A stretch of 64,000 nucleotides of DNA from assembly GCA_001462345.1 (NCBI GenBank), contig LIUM01000010.1, positions 1 through 64,000 on the forward strand, in the 5' to 3' direction. Source of the stretch: Fibrobacteria bacterium AD312 (GTDB lineage Bacteria > Fibrobacterota > Fibrobacteria > Fibrobacterales > Fibrobacteraceae). The first letter of the stretch is position 1. Each line of letters begins with the position of its first letter. Below are positions 29,531 to 37,995 of the stretch, in pieces. The notes beneath the pieces are model-generated. The model saw only the letters and a list, made by a program, of their open reading frames with translations. It did not search any database and had not been told where the DNA came from. The position numbers were made by a program, and so were the translations under genes.

Positions 29531-29677
29531 TCAACAAACACTTTTTAAGTCATTGTCATATAAAGCAAATAAATCATCATAATCTAAATATTTATTAACC
29601 CTATTTTCTTGTTGATCGCCTAATAATAATAGGTCTAAGAAACGCAGCTTATTATCTTTAATTAATTCGATTCGCAT
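29531..29677 (-). pseudogene. Truncated copy of GNAT acetyltransferase gene
   Basis: The first 48 codons of this fragment match the start of the intact GNAT gene at 32852-33304 ([28 protein letters not shown]), then it stops at TGA directly after KSVC. The remaining two thirds, with the acetyl-CoA motif, are missing. The reading frame continues upstream to 29722 but this part has no similarity. Probably a relic of a duplication or recombination; it sits about 3 kb from its full copy, on the same strand. Confidence 0.75.
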
Positions 29678-29834
29678 TATATCTTTGGGCTGATTCGTTT
29701 GGTTTTTATATAAAATAGCCATGTTTTTTTAACAAAAAAAACCATGTAAAATTATAAATTTACATGGTTGATTATTATCTGAGATAAAAATATTTGAATA
29801 GTTTCTTAAAAACTGAGTAAATGATTAAATCATT

Positions 29835-30857
29835 TTAGAAAGAACGAATAGCACGTACTAGGAATTCACTACTTTTAGGAACTTCCAATTGGTTTAAGTG
29901 ACCAAAGTATTGTGCATAAGCATACTCATTATCATATTCAGTAGAACTCCAATACCAACCATTAGTAAAGGCAACACCTCCATTAGCTATTGACACCGAA
30001 TCAATAATTTCTTTTTTTTCGAACATTATGTTTAATTCTGCCTTTGAAGGTAGATACCAGTCTCCATAATTTGTGCTCATACTATAAAAAGCGAAGTCAT
30101 TGCAAATGCTTGCTGCATAAGGCACTCCATCATCACCAATCAGCATTTGAGAGGTAATAATTAATAACGTATTTGTTTTGCCTGCATAGATACCATCTCC
30201 TTTAGCTCTTGTATTGCCATTGGCACCAGCATACCACTTTGCACTTACGCTTTGATCTTTTTTCATAGCAACAAGGCCGTGTTGCCCAGTTTTATCAACC
30301 CAAAATATAACACCGCCTTGAGCATAGTCGCCTACAGAATATGTTTTTACAGTTGAATTTACAATATAAGGTTTTTCTGTAGTTCCTTCTCCTGATACAC
30401 TTACATTGGTTCCAGCTTGAATTTTTGTTTCAGATCCACTGATTCCACCTACAAGTGAATCGGCTGTTTTTGAGTGAAAAGCGTAAGGTACGCTCAGTAA
30501 TTGACTTGTAGCGGAGATGGTATAATTTGTAGCACCTGTACGATCTATTTCAGTTTTAATGAAATAAGGGCCGTTTGCCCAATCGATAGAGGAAAAATTA
30601 TCTTCAGAAGTTCCTTTTCCGATTTCAAGACTGACTAAGCCATTTATGTTTGTGGTTGGTTTATGCTCTTCTACATAAACAGCAGTTCCTGTTGCAGAAC
30701 CCTGCAATAGACTAACTCGCATAGTGATGTTAGTTTTGGTGATTAAATTACCATCTATATCTCTTAATACAGCTTGATAGCTTATTTTTTCGGGTGTATT
30801 AGCAAATACATTTGCTGTTAATAATAGTGTAGCTAAAATAATTAATAAATTTTTCAT
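29835..30857 (-). CDS. Exported protein with DUF1566 (Lcl-like) domain, Fibrobacter/Bacteroidota type
   Basis: Signal peptide (1-19, VFA-N) followed by a beta-rich N-terminal module common in FCB-group surface proteins (ISYQAVLRD, TNINGLVSLEIG, GPYFIKTEID, LLSVPYAFHSKTA; about 24-130). After a Ser/Thr/Gly linker, the C-terminal domain (about 178-340) is DUF1566/Lcl-like: GGVIFWVD, NDF, DWYLPSKAELN and WYWSSTEY...VRAIRSF. The family is abundant in Fibrobacter ('major paralogous' proteins) and C-type-lectin-like in fold, but its function is not known. AAGGA lies 8 nt before the ATG; it is 12 bp behind the sorting-tail gene and likely co-transcribed. Confidence 0.82.
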   Translation of the reverse strand: MKNLLIILATLLLTANVFANTPEKISYQAVLRDIDGNLITKTNITMRVSLLQGSATGTAVYVEEHKPTTNINGLVSLEIGKGTSEDNFSSIDWANGPYFIKTEIDRTGATNYTISATSQLLSVPYAFHSKTADSLVGGISGSETKIQAGTNVSVSGEGTTEKPYIVNSTVKTYSVGDYAQGGVIFWVDKTGQHGLVAMKKDQSVSAKWYAGANGNTRAKGDGIYAGKTNTLLIITSQMLIGDDGVPYAASICNDFAFYSMSTNYGDWYLPSKAELNIMFEKKEIIDSVSIANGGVAFTNGWYWSSTEYDNEYAYAQYFGHLNQLEVPKSSEFLVRAIRSF

Positions 30858-30869
30858 TCGTTGTGGTCC

Positions 30870-31358
30870 TTAGTTTTTGTTTATTTTAAAAGTTTTTATT
30901 TCTTTTTGACCTTCAGTTACTTTTATGAAATAAACAGAAGGAACAAGATGGCTCATGATAATATTTGTTTTTGGCTCTGTGATTTTATGGCTTTGTAAGA
31001 GCTTGCCTTGAATATTGTATAATTGATAGTTTAGATTTGATAAATCAGACTTTTTTACTTCTAGTGTAAGAATATCGATTGTTGGATTTGGATACGCTGA
31101 AAAAGTAAGATTGATTCCTTTTACTTTTTCTATTTGAGTGACTACGAGGATTTCGTAAGGTTGCTGTACTCCTTCTGTTATAGAAGTATTTGTTCTGGAA
31201 TGGGTTTGGTAAAATACTTGTCCAATGGAATAGCTGGCTGACCCTCCACTTCCCCAAGCGTTTCCACCTATGGTATTCACGCTTGTTTGTGCCTGTAGTC
31301 CTGTTAGTCCTAATCCTAACAAAAAAATGGCATTGATTTTTAATCGCCTAAGTCTCAT
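30870..31358 (-). CDS. Small secreted protein with type IX-type sorting domain
   Basis: 162 residues: signal peptide (about 1-23), a short Gly/Ser region with SYSIGQVFYQT and EGVQQPYEI typical of FCB-group surface proteins, then a type A sorting domain (about 85-162) with the FSAYPNPT..ILTLEV start, LYNIQGKLL centre and YFIKV...KTFKI end. It has little besides export signal and tail, so it may be a small surface partner of the DUF1566 protein that follows. AAGGA 5 nt before the ATG. Confidence 0.8.
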   Translation of the reverse strand: MRLRRLKINAIFLLGLGLTGLQAQTSVNTIGGNAWGSGGSASYSIGQVFYQTHSRTNTSITEGVQQPYEILVVTQIEKVKGINLTFSAYPNPTIDILTLEVKKSDLSNLNYQLYNIQGKLLQSHKITEPKTNIIMSHLVPSVYFIKVTEGQKEIKTFKINKN

Positions 31359-31689
31359 TTGTGTCCTTTGTTTTTGAATAACATTTTCTATACAACAAAA
31401 GCAAGAAAATACTCCTAATACTCCATTTTCGAAAAATAAAGATAACGTACAATAAGAAAAAAATCCTATTGCTAGTTTTTATTATTTCTTTATATTTCAG
31501 TTATAATTCGCTTTTTTTTGCTATTTTTTTTGCGTGAATTTAGTTTATTTTTTTTTACAATCAAGGTAAAGTTAAAAAAAATTAAAAAAAGAATAAAAAT
31601 ATTTATTGAATAAGCGAGATGTGATGTCGTCTATTATAAATTTGCATGACACTGAGATCTACAATTTTGTTATGCCTTTCAAATGTTTT
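31359..31689. other. AT-rich gene-free interval
   Basis: 331 bases, extremely rich in A- and T-tracts, downstream of the beta-barrel gene and upstream of the sorting-tail gene, both leftward. It should hold a terminator for the former and a promoter for the latter, but I see no convincing stem-loop with T-run and no open frame worth calling. Confidence 0.5.
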
Positions 31690-32436
31690 TTATTTTCCAA
31701 AAGAGTAAGATAATCCAAGGACTGCATAATGAAATAATGAAAAGGTATATACTTCATCATTATCTGCACCACCTTCAAGCATTCGATATCCGCCGCGTAT
31801 TTTTAATTGATCTGTGATTTTGTAGGTCAAAGCCAAGAGAACATCTTCTGCTCTTCCTTGTGGAGCGGCTAGAGCGTCTCCTTCAAATAAAAGTCCAAAT
31901 TGATTGTTGATATTCCATAATAGGCTAAAATTAATGATAGGGACAAAACCAACATTTGTTTTTTCTGCATCTAAAGTCTCAGAGGATAATGCGATTAGAG
32001 CCTCTCTAATCTTTGCTGTAAGTCCTAAACCAAACTCAATCTTTTCTTTTTTTACAATGCCATATCGATAAGTTAAGCGATATGAATTGAATTTGTAATC
32101 TCCAGTTATTTCTGTATTGGCAGGAAAAAGAACATTTTCAAATTGGATATTTTTTGATATACGACCAGTTGATTGTGTATGCAGTGGTGCATATAGTAAA
32201 GAAATGGTATGACGATTTTTAATGGTATAGTTTAATCGGACTCTATAAAAAAGGGATGTTTCAGACTCTAAATCGTCACTAAAAGAAAAACGCGTGCCGT
32301 CATCTCCTGGAATGCGAACATCATTATATCCAGTAAAGACAGCACCTGCTTCTAGATCAATGAGAGCTTGAGCATTTGCTACAGATACAATAAAAAATAG
32401 AAGTATGACACTCAGTTTGAAGAATGGTATTTTCAT
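31690..32436 (-). CDS. Putative outer-membrane beta-barrel protein
   Basis: 248 residues with a signal peptide (1-22, ANA-Q). The remainder consists of alternating amphipathic strands (RVRLNYTIKNRHTISLLYAP, then SYRLTYRYGIV, FGLGLTAKI, LKIRGGYRM) and ends in a strand with aromatic residues (YAVLGLSYSFGK), as in small outer-membrane barrels. No specific family recognised. GGAAA lies 7 nt before the ATG. Monocistronic, leftward. Confidence 0.68.
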   Translation of the reverse strand: MKIPFFKLSVILLFFIVSVANAQALIDLEAGAVFTGYNDVRIPGDDGTRFSFSDDLESETSLFYRVRLNYTIKNRHTISLLYAPLHTQSTGRISKNIQFENVLFPANTEITGDYKFNSYRLTYRYGIVKKEKIEFGLGLTAKIREALIALSSETLDAEKTNVGFVPIINFSLLWNINNQFGLLFEGDALAAPQGRAEDVLLALTYKITDQLKIRGGYRMLEGGADNDEVYTFSLFHYAVLGLSYSFGK

Positions 32437-32851
32437 TTTTTTTCCATTTTTAATGAGATTTTTTGTGTATTTCTATCTAAAAAATAGTTTTTATTATATC
32501 ATCATGTGTATCTTAAATATCGTTTTTTTTAATTAATTCTTATTTATAAAAAAGTTTAGGTATGTATCGTTCACTAAAGAGAATAAAATTATGGGAATCT
32601 CTAAAAATTGCTTTGCACAAGGTGCAACCTGTGACGGCTCGGTCATGATAAAACAAGTTTTGCCGCGACGCTCGCCTTAAGCCGGTTTGGTAAAATGATT
32701 TGTTCAAAAAACAAGCGATGTAAGGAATGAAAAGTGGACACAATTCCGTATGCCGAATATCGCGATCAAGTTTACTTGAACATGATTGATGTCAAGAATT
32801 AGCACGATGTGTTATTGAACAAATCATAAAAATGAATTTTTAGAGGTGACC
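32437..32851. other. Gene-free interval with a less AT-rich structured core
   Basis: 415 bases between the beta-barrel and GNAT genes. The core (about 32613-32690) is visibly richer in G and C than its surroundings and forms small stems: TTGCA/TGCAA (32613-32627) and TGAC/GTCA (32632-32645). A 13-bp perfect inverted repeat lies at 32695-32707 and 32815-32827. A 68-codon open frame on the minus strand has no protein-like features. Possible small RNA or relic of a mobile element. Confidence 0.4.
32695..32827. repeat. 13-bp perfect inverted repeat
   Basis: ATGATTTGTTCAA at 32695-32707 and its exact reverse complement at 32815-32827, 107 bp apart. Between them TCAAGTttACTTGA (32766-32779) forms a further palindrome. 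No transposase is associated. Confidence 0.7.
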
Positions 32852-33304
32852 TTATGATTCCAATAAATCTTTTTTTAGATAAATCATATCTATAAGCTGA
32901 ATATTTTCTTCAAACATCGGATGGTCATAATGATCAATAAAAAAGTTTTTTATCCGATGTGATTCTTCAAACCCGAAACGTTTATAAAAAGATAAAATAG
33001 AGGGAATTTCGCCAGTACCTACAAGCATTGTTTTATATTCATTTTTATAGAAGTTTAAAATGAAATGGATCAATGCAGTGCCGTACCCTTTGCCCTGTTC
33101 TTTTTCCTCTGTGGCGATATTTTTTAATTCACATGTGTTTTTATCAATGCCTAAAATGACGCAAATACTTTTTAGATCATTATCGTATAATGCAAATAAA
33201 TCCCCATTTGGCAAATATTGATCAATCATGCTTTCTTGCTCGTCTCCTAATAATAAGAGGCTAAGAAATTGCTTTTTATTATCATTGATTTTTTCTATTC
33301 GCAT
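32852..33304 (-). CDS. GNAT family N-acetyltransferase
   Basis: 150-residue acetyltransferase using acetyl-CoA. Motif A with the pyrophosphate-binding loop [14 protein letters not shown] (about 67-80) is intact, preceded by the ELKNIAT strand and followed by [12 protein letters not shown] (motif B). Substrate unknown. It starts 18 bp after the HAD phosphatase gene on the same strand and is likely co-transcribed with it. A truncated copy lies at 29531-29677. Confidence 0.83.
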   Translation of the reverse strand: MRIEKINDNKKQFLSLLLLGDEQESMIDQYLPNGDLFALYDNDLKSICVILGIDKNTCELKNIATEEKEQGKGYGTALIHFILNFYKNEYKTMLVGTGEIPSILSFYKRFGFEESHRIKNFFIDHYDHPMFEENIQLIDMIYLKKDLLES

Positions 33305-33322
33305 GTCTTATTGATAATTTTC

Positions 33323-33928
33323 TTAGGAGAGATACGAAACCATTTCTTTTGGAGAATTCACTAAGAAATCAGGATTTAGTTGACGTAGTTTATTTTTAGA
33401 GTTATAGCCCCAAGAAACGGCTATGTTTTTTATTTTCGCTTTTTTTGCTGCAACAATATCTCTATCTTCATCACCTACATAGATGACTTCAGAATGATGT
33501 ATTTGATGTTTTTTACACATCTTTTTAAGCACTTTATCTTTTCCAAAAAGAGAACTTTGAGAAAAAATAAAATCAAATAGGTGATGAACATTGTGTTTTT
33601 TTAAATTATCAAAGATGTTTTTTTCTGAGTTGCTAGAAACGATACCAAGTTTATAAGATTGACTCAGGACTAATAATGAATCTATAACTTCTGGGAATAA
33701 ATTTATACCTTGAACATTGGTCATTCTTGATGTTAATTTTAAAACTGTTTTGGGCAAATTCCAAAAGCGAATTTTTCTTTCTTTAATTAAAGCTCCAACA
33801 CCTTCTTCTCTTAAAACATCAAAATCATGATCTGAAACATTTTCAAATTCTTCATAAGCGATTTCTTTTATAAAGCTTAATGTATCTGCAAGAGTGCCAT
33901 CAAAATCAAAAACAATGTATTTAATCAT
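33323..33928 (-). CDS. HAD-superfamily phosphatase (phosphoglycolate phosphatase-like)
   Basis: 201 residues with all four HAD motifs: nucleophile and acid in DFDGTLAD (8-15), VSSNSEK (motif II), the lysine in KDKVLKK, and VGDEDRDIVAAKKA (motif IV). The small helical cap between motifs I and II puts it in subfamily I near Gph/PGP phosphatases; the substrate is not determined. No clear ribosome binding site is seen before the ATG. GNAT gene follows. Confidence 0.85.
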   Translation of the reverse strand: MIKYIVFDFDGTLADTLSFIKEIAYEEFENVSDHDFDVLREEGVGALIKERKIRFWNLPKTVLKLTSRMTNVQGINLFPEVIDSLLVLSQSYKLGIVSSNSEKNIFDNLKKHNVHHLFDFIFSQSSLFGKDKVLKKMCKKHQIHHSEVIYVGDEDRDIVAAKKAKIKNIAVSWGYNSKNKLRQLNPDFLVNSPKEMVSYLS

Positions 33929-34008
33929 ATTTTATTCGTTTTAAAAAAGACTGCAATATAGTAATATTATACACAATAGTTATTTCTTTAAAAATAAATT
34001 CATCATTT

Positions 34009-34032
34009 CTTTCCCTTTCTTAGAAAGGAAAG
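34009..34032 (-). terminator. Possible terminator hairpin
   Basis: CTTTCcCTTTC / GAAAGGAAAG with a TTA loop (one bulged C) directly downstream of the leftward gene ending at 34034. The following T-run is weak, so this is tentative. Confidence 0.35.
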
Positions 34033-34033
34033 G

Positions 34034-34618
34034 CTATAACTCTTTAAAAGAGATGTTGAATTCTTGATCGCAATTACCTGTCGGAAATTCGGTGAAAAAA
34101 ATGATTCCTACCGTATCTACCCTTACTTTTAATTGAGTATTCTCATTATACAAATCTATGCAGTTATTATCTATCCAGGACTGCCAAGATTTCATGTCAA
34201 TTTTTTCACCCGTGGATAGATCAAATGTTCTAAAGTGACTATCATACTGATTATGATTTAATCCTTTATAAAACCAGCTATGTGCTTCACGCACTACAAG
34301 AAACTGGCCAAGCCACCGTTCTGGAATTTGAACCATATGGTCTTCTTCAACATCATTATCAAATTGGTTAAAGTAATTATCGTTTATTTGATCCGATGGA
34401 TATTGTCCATTCAAGGCTATATTGATTTTTTTATCTGCTTCTCGTTCTCCAAGAAGTTCAAACCGCTTCACAGTAATATTTACTTCTCCTATTTCGAATG
34501 TTCGATAATAATAAAGGTCGTTTATTTTAATCGTATCAATCGTTGGCTTTCCATTTTCAGAGAATGTAATGGAGCAAAATAATAGGAGAATAAGAATGAA
34601 GTTCAATGGCCGATTCAT
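34034..34618 (-). CDS. Hypothetical exported protein
   Basis: 194 residues from the ATG with AAGGTG 7 nt upstream; this start exposes a clean signal peptide (LILLLFCSITFS), whereas the longer reading frame up to 34819 would overlap the cyclase gene. The mature part has an RTFEIGEVNITV strand, a conserved-looking WFYKGLNHNQYDSHFRTFDLSTGEKIDMKSW-like region (shown here in parts: SWFYKG, FDLSTGEKI) and an aromatic FFTEFP strand. The FDLSTGEKI pattern recalls the DUF3298/RsiV-type fold, but I cannot confirm it. Follows the cyclase gene by about 150 bp. Confidence 0.6.
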   Translation of the reverse strand: MNRPLNFILILLLFCSITFSENGKPTIDTIKINDLYYYRTFEIGEVNITVKRFELLGEREADKKINIALNGQYPSDQINDNYFNQFDNDVEEDHMVQIPERWLGQFLVVREAHSWFYKGLNHNQYDSHFRTFDLSTGEKIDMKSWQSWIDNNCIDLYNENTQLKVRVDTVGIIFFTEFPTGNCDQEFNISFKEL

Positions 34619-34692
34619 TTTAGAACACCTTAAAAAATGGCTTTGATGAAATGTATTTGTAAAAAAATCAAGCAAAAACAGGAACGAAAATT

Positions 34693-34727
34693 GCCTAATA
34701 CAGATTGTATTGGGCGGTTTTGCCCAA
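34693..34727. promoter_or_regulatory. Two mutually exclusive hairpins after the cyclase gene
   Basis: GCCTAATACA/TGTATTGGGC (34693-34715, 10 bp, one G-U) and TTGGGC/GCCCAA (34710-34727) share the GGGC block. They lie between the cyclase stop (34770) and the next leftward gene (34618). On the minus strand the last stem is followed by AATTTTC, a weak terminator-like run. Confidence 0.5.
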
Positions 34728-34769
34728 CTTTTGCGATGCTTTTTTGATAATTTCATAAATATGAATCTT

Positions 34770-37700
34770 TTACTTATGAGTCGCGTTGTAAACCTTATCC
34801 CAAATTTCACCATTAGCAACAGGTGGATTCTTTTGGTATTCCATGCATCGCTCTATGTACACATGAGAAGGCGTTGTTAAAGAGCCTGAGTCTACATCTG
34901 GATGGTGGGGCTCTTCTTTTAAGGTCTCTGTGAAAATTGAAATTGCTTTTTCCCACTCTTGATTTTCGTAAGCGAGACGGCCTTCTTCCCAAAGAGAAAC
35001 CCATGTTTTTAGCTCATGGGCGTTTGGACGATTCGATTTACAAATGATTTCGTATGTTTTAACAGATTCACTTTTTCCTACGACACGAATATTATCTATG
35101 GAACGAACAATAAAAGCTTTTTTATCGATTAGGTTATAGGTGGTTTCTGTAATAAAAATATAGACACCATAGGATTTGGCAAGACTTTCTAATCGAGCGG
35201 CTAAGTTCACCGCGTCTCCCATCATTGTATAGTTTTTACGCATCGAAGAACCCATATTTCCAGTGACGATATCACCAGAATTAATGCCTATTCTCATGTG
35301 CATTTCAGAAACTACTTTGGGCCATTTGTTTTTTTCTGATGCCCATTTTTTGCGAAGTTTTTTTAGCTGCTCTTGCATGGCTAAAGCGGTTTCACAAGCA
35401 CTTTGCGCATGGTTTGGAAGTGGCATAGGAGCGCCAAAGAACGCGATAATGGCATCGCCTTCATATTTATCTAATGTCCCTTGATGTTTCAAAAGAGCAT
35501 CTGTCATCGCTGTGAGGTATTCATTAAGTAGATCGACTAATTTAGACGGGTCTCCAATTTGTTCTGAGAAAGTAGAGAAGCTTGCGATATCAGTAAAATA
35601 AGCTGAAATAAAAGACTTTTCGCCGCCAAGGGTAGGCATAATCTCATTATTGAGCATTTCATCAATGAGCTCTGGAGAAATATATTGTTTAAAGGCGTTA
35701 TTTAAGAAGCGTTTCTCTTTGGATTCAAAATAAAAACGGACTAACATGGAGGTAATCGATGTTAATAAGATAACAATAAAAGGTTTTGCAAGCCCAAGGT
35801 AAACGCCTTTATCAAAAAAGTAATACCCAATGCCAGAGTAGGTCCCCATTAACAGAAACATCGTTGTGACACTGATATAGCTATTGGTAAAAACACCAAT
35901 AAGCATACAAATTAAAGCAAGCAAGAGAGCAATTAATTGTTGCTGATTTGATTTTAAGTTGATGATATAATCGTCATTTAAAATATTTTGGATCACTGTC
36001 GCGTGGATTAATACAGCAGGGAAGTTTTCTTCGTGTGGGGCACTCACAAAGTCGAATAAAGCGGTAGCAGCAGAACCTAAAATAAAAATCTTACCTTGGT
36101 ATTGTGCTGGGTCTAATCGATTTTTGGTGACGTCGTAATAGGAAAGATGCTGGAATGTACGTAGGTTTGGGTTAATGTAGTGTTTGCTTTTATAGGCAAT
36201 TTGGTATCTACCAAATTCATCAATAGGTACGTGTTTTTCTTTACCAAAACGCAGTTCTTTACCAATAGCAAGATTATGAATGGTTTCCATTTTGGTGGTA
36301 TTTAATTCCATTAGAATGGAGTGGTTTAGAATAATAAAATTAGAGGAGAATTTATTTGTTTTTTGATCGTATCTTAAATCTAAATCGGTCGATAAGTGTT
36401 TAGAAGAATTGGGAGGAAGATTATTTATTTGTTCAGAAAAATAATGAATCGTTTTTATAGTATAGGGGTTGATGGAAAGTTCTTCTCCTTCAAGAAGGTC
36501 TTCAATAGTAAAACGATCGCTTTCTTTATTCCGTTTGATAATAAAATCATTTTCTAGAGTGAGGCTAGAATCGATTTTTTCTAGTTCGTCTAGCTTGAGA
36601 TTTTGCAAGAGTTTAGAAAGACGAGGTGTGGCGTATTGCCCTTCAAATAATTCAAACGAAAGTTCTCCAGAGTTATCTTTCTGGGCAATAATTTTTCCCG
36701 CGATTTCAAAAAATTGATTTTGACTTTTTTCTTTAACTTGTTTTTGAATAGAAGGCCATTTTTCAAATAAAGCTTCAAACATCGGGAAGCTGAATTGTGG
36801 GAAAGTGGTGTTGAGGCCGCTAGAATCTCTATAAACACCAAAAGGTTTGCCTAAATTGATATACTGGCCCATCTTCACTTGAACATTTTTAGGGTCTTGG
36901 TGGAACAAGTGTAATAGTGTACTCAAAGACATTGTATAGTGTACAAGGCTTTTTTCGTTAGGGTATAATTCTGGGTTAGGAAATTGATACATCATGGAAA
37001 CATGACGAACAACGCCATCGGGATCTGGAAAAGCATTGATTGTCCCTTGATGAGGAGATGCTTTTGCTAATTCAGGGAATAGGTTGTCTAATAAATCCTT
37101 GGGCTCCACGTTTTCTATTTTATCCACTTGAGATAAATTAAAGGTGGAATAAGTGCCTAGAGAAAGCTGACGTTTTTTGTCGCTTAATGGCCTCCATTGA
37201 GATTCGTGCTTATAGGCGTCTTTATCATCAAAAGAATAACAGAGAATCACGTTTTTGTTTCTTTGGATTCGTTCAATAAGAATAGAATCGTCGTTATACT
37301 TATTTTTAATCGATGAAAATTGAGTGTCCCAATCTTCTTCGGGTAAGACTTCTTTTAATACTTTAACGGTTTGATTGGCTTTTGTTTTTCCAAAATCCGC
37401 ATTCTTAAATAAAATATCAAATCCAATAGCCGATGCTCCGCCTTTAGAGAGATTTTCAATCACATCAGCGTGGATTTTGCGCTGCCATTCATTATAGTTC
37501 CCAAGCTTACTTAAAGAAGGTTCGTCAATATCGACAATAAAAATATGAGGGTCATAATTTTCAGTTAAGGTGATATTTTCACCTGTTGATTCAGTGCTTT
37601 GATCTACATCTGTTTTCAACTTAAAAAAAGAATCGTAAAAGATATTTTCAAGACTTTGAACCCAAGAAGTAATGAAGTTCGTGTTATAGCTTTCAGAAGA

Positions 37701-37838
37701 GCCCAATAGTAAAATTCCAAAATAAATAATAGATGTTAAAACGAGTGCAACGACCGTTTTCTTTACTTTTTTGGATTGCATTAAAGACATATGGAAAACA
37801 TAGTAAAAGATCAGCTTTACATAAAAAGTCTTTTTCAT
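34770..37838 (-). CDS. CHASE2-domain adenylate/guanylate cyclase
   Basis: Membrane-bound class III nucleotide cyclase of about 1022 residues. One N-terminal membrane segment is followed by an extracytoplasmic CHASE2 sensor (from about residue 80: FIVDIDEPSL, GFDILF, then PDPDGVVRHV and, near 590, KIFILGSAA), two to three membrane segments (about 630-705) and a cytoplasmic catalytic domain (about 735-910). Both metal-binding aspartates are present (FTDIASFS and YEGDAIIAFFG), as is the GINSGDIVTGNMG and GDAVNLAARLE region, so it should be active; ATP or GTP preference is open. The C-terminus has a TPR-like helical stretch. The start is uncertain: ATGs at 37838, 37790 and 37781 and a TTG at 37871 all lack a ribosome binding site. 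Confidence 0.88.
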   Translation of the reverse strand: MKKTFYVKLIFYYVFHMSLMQSKKVKKTVVALVLTSIIYFGILLLGSSESYNTNFITSWVQSLENIFYDSFFKLKTDVDQSTESTGENITLTENYDPHIFIVDIDEPSLSKLGNYNEWQRKIHADVIENLSKGGASAIGFDILFKNADFGKTKANQTVKVLKEVLPEEDWDTQFSSIKNKYNDDSILIERIQRNKNVILCYSFDDKDAYKHESQWRPLSDKKRQLSLGTYSTFNLSQVDKIENVEPKDLLDNLFPELAKASPHQGTINAFPDPDGVVRHVSMMYQFPNPELYPNEKSLVHYTMSLSTLLHLFHQDPKNVQVKMGQYINLGKPFGVYRDSSGLNTTFPQFSFPMFEALFEKWPSIQKQVKEKSQNQFFEIAGKIIAQKDNSGELSFELFEGQYATPRLSKLLQNLKLDELEKIDSSLTLENDFIIKRNKESDRFTIEDLLEGEELSINPYTIKTIHYFSEQINNLPPNSSKHLSTDLDLRYDQKTNKFSSNFIILNHSILMELNTTKMETIHNLAIGKELRFGKEKHVPIDEFGRYQIAYKSKHYINPNLRTFQHLSYYDVTKNRLDPAQYQGKIFILGSAATALFDFVSAPHEENFPAVLIHATVIQNILNDDYIINLKSNQQQLIALLLALICMLIGVFTNSYISVTTMFLLMGTYSGIGYYFFDKGVYLGLAKPFIVILLTSITSMLVRFYFESKEKRFLNNAFKQYISPELIDEMLNNEIMPTLGGEKSFISAYFTDIASFSTFSEQIGDPSKLVDLLNEYLTAMTDALLKHQGTLDKYEGDAIIAFFGAPMPLPNHAQSACETALAMQEQLKKLRKKWASEKNKWPKVVSEMHMRIGINSGDIVTGNMGSSMRKNYTMMGDAVNLAARLESLAKSYGVYIFITETTYNLIDKKAFIVRSIDNIRVVGKSESVKTYEIICKSNRPNAHELKTWVSLWEEGRLAYENQEWEKAISIFTETLKEEPHHPDVDSGSLTTPSHVYIERCMEYQKNPPVANGEIWDKVYNATHK

Positions 37839-37995
37839 GAATTTGTCAATAATCTGTTTAGAAATCCACAAAGTAAATCCATTAATGGTTCGTTTTAGGA
37901 TGAGATTTTTAGGCTGAATTTTCGTTCAGACATTTTTTTTTATAAATTCAATAATGGAAAAGAAATTTAGAAGAACCCTAAATTGGAGTTTTTAA

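Noticed and set aside
32540-32743. 68-codon minus-strand open frame
   Set aside because: No ribosome binding site or domain; spans the structured region and the inverted repeat arm.
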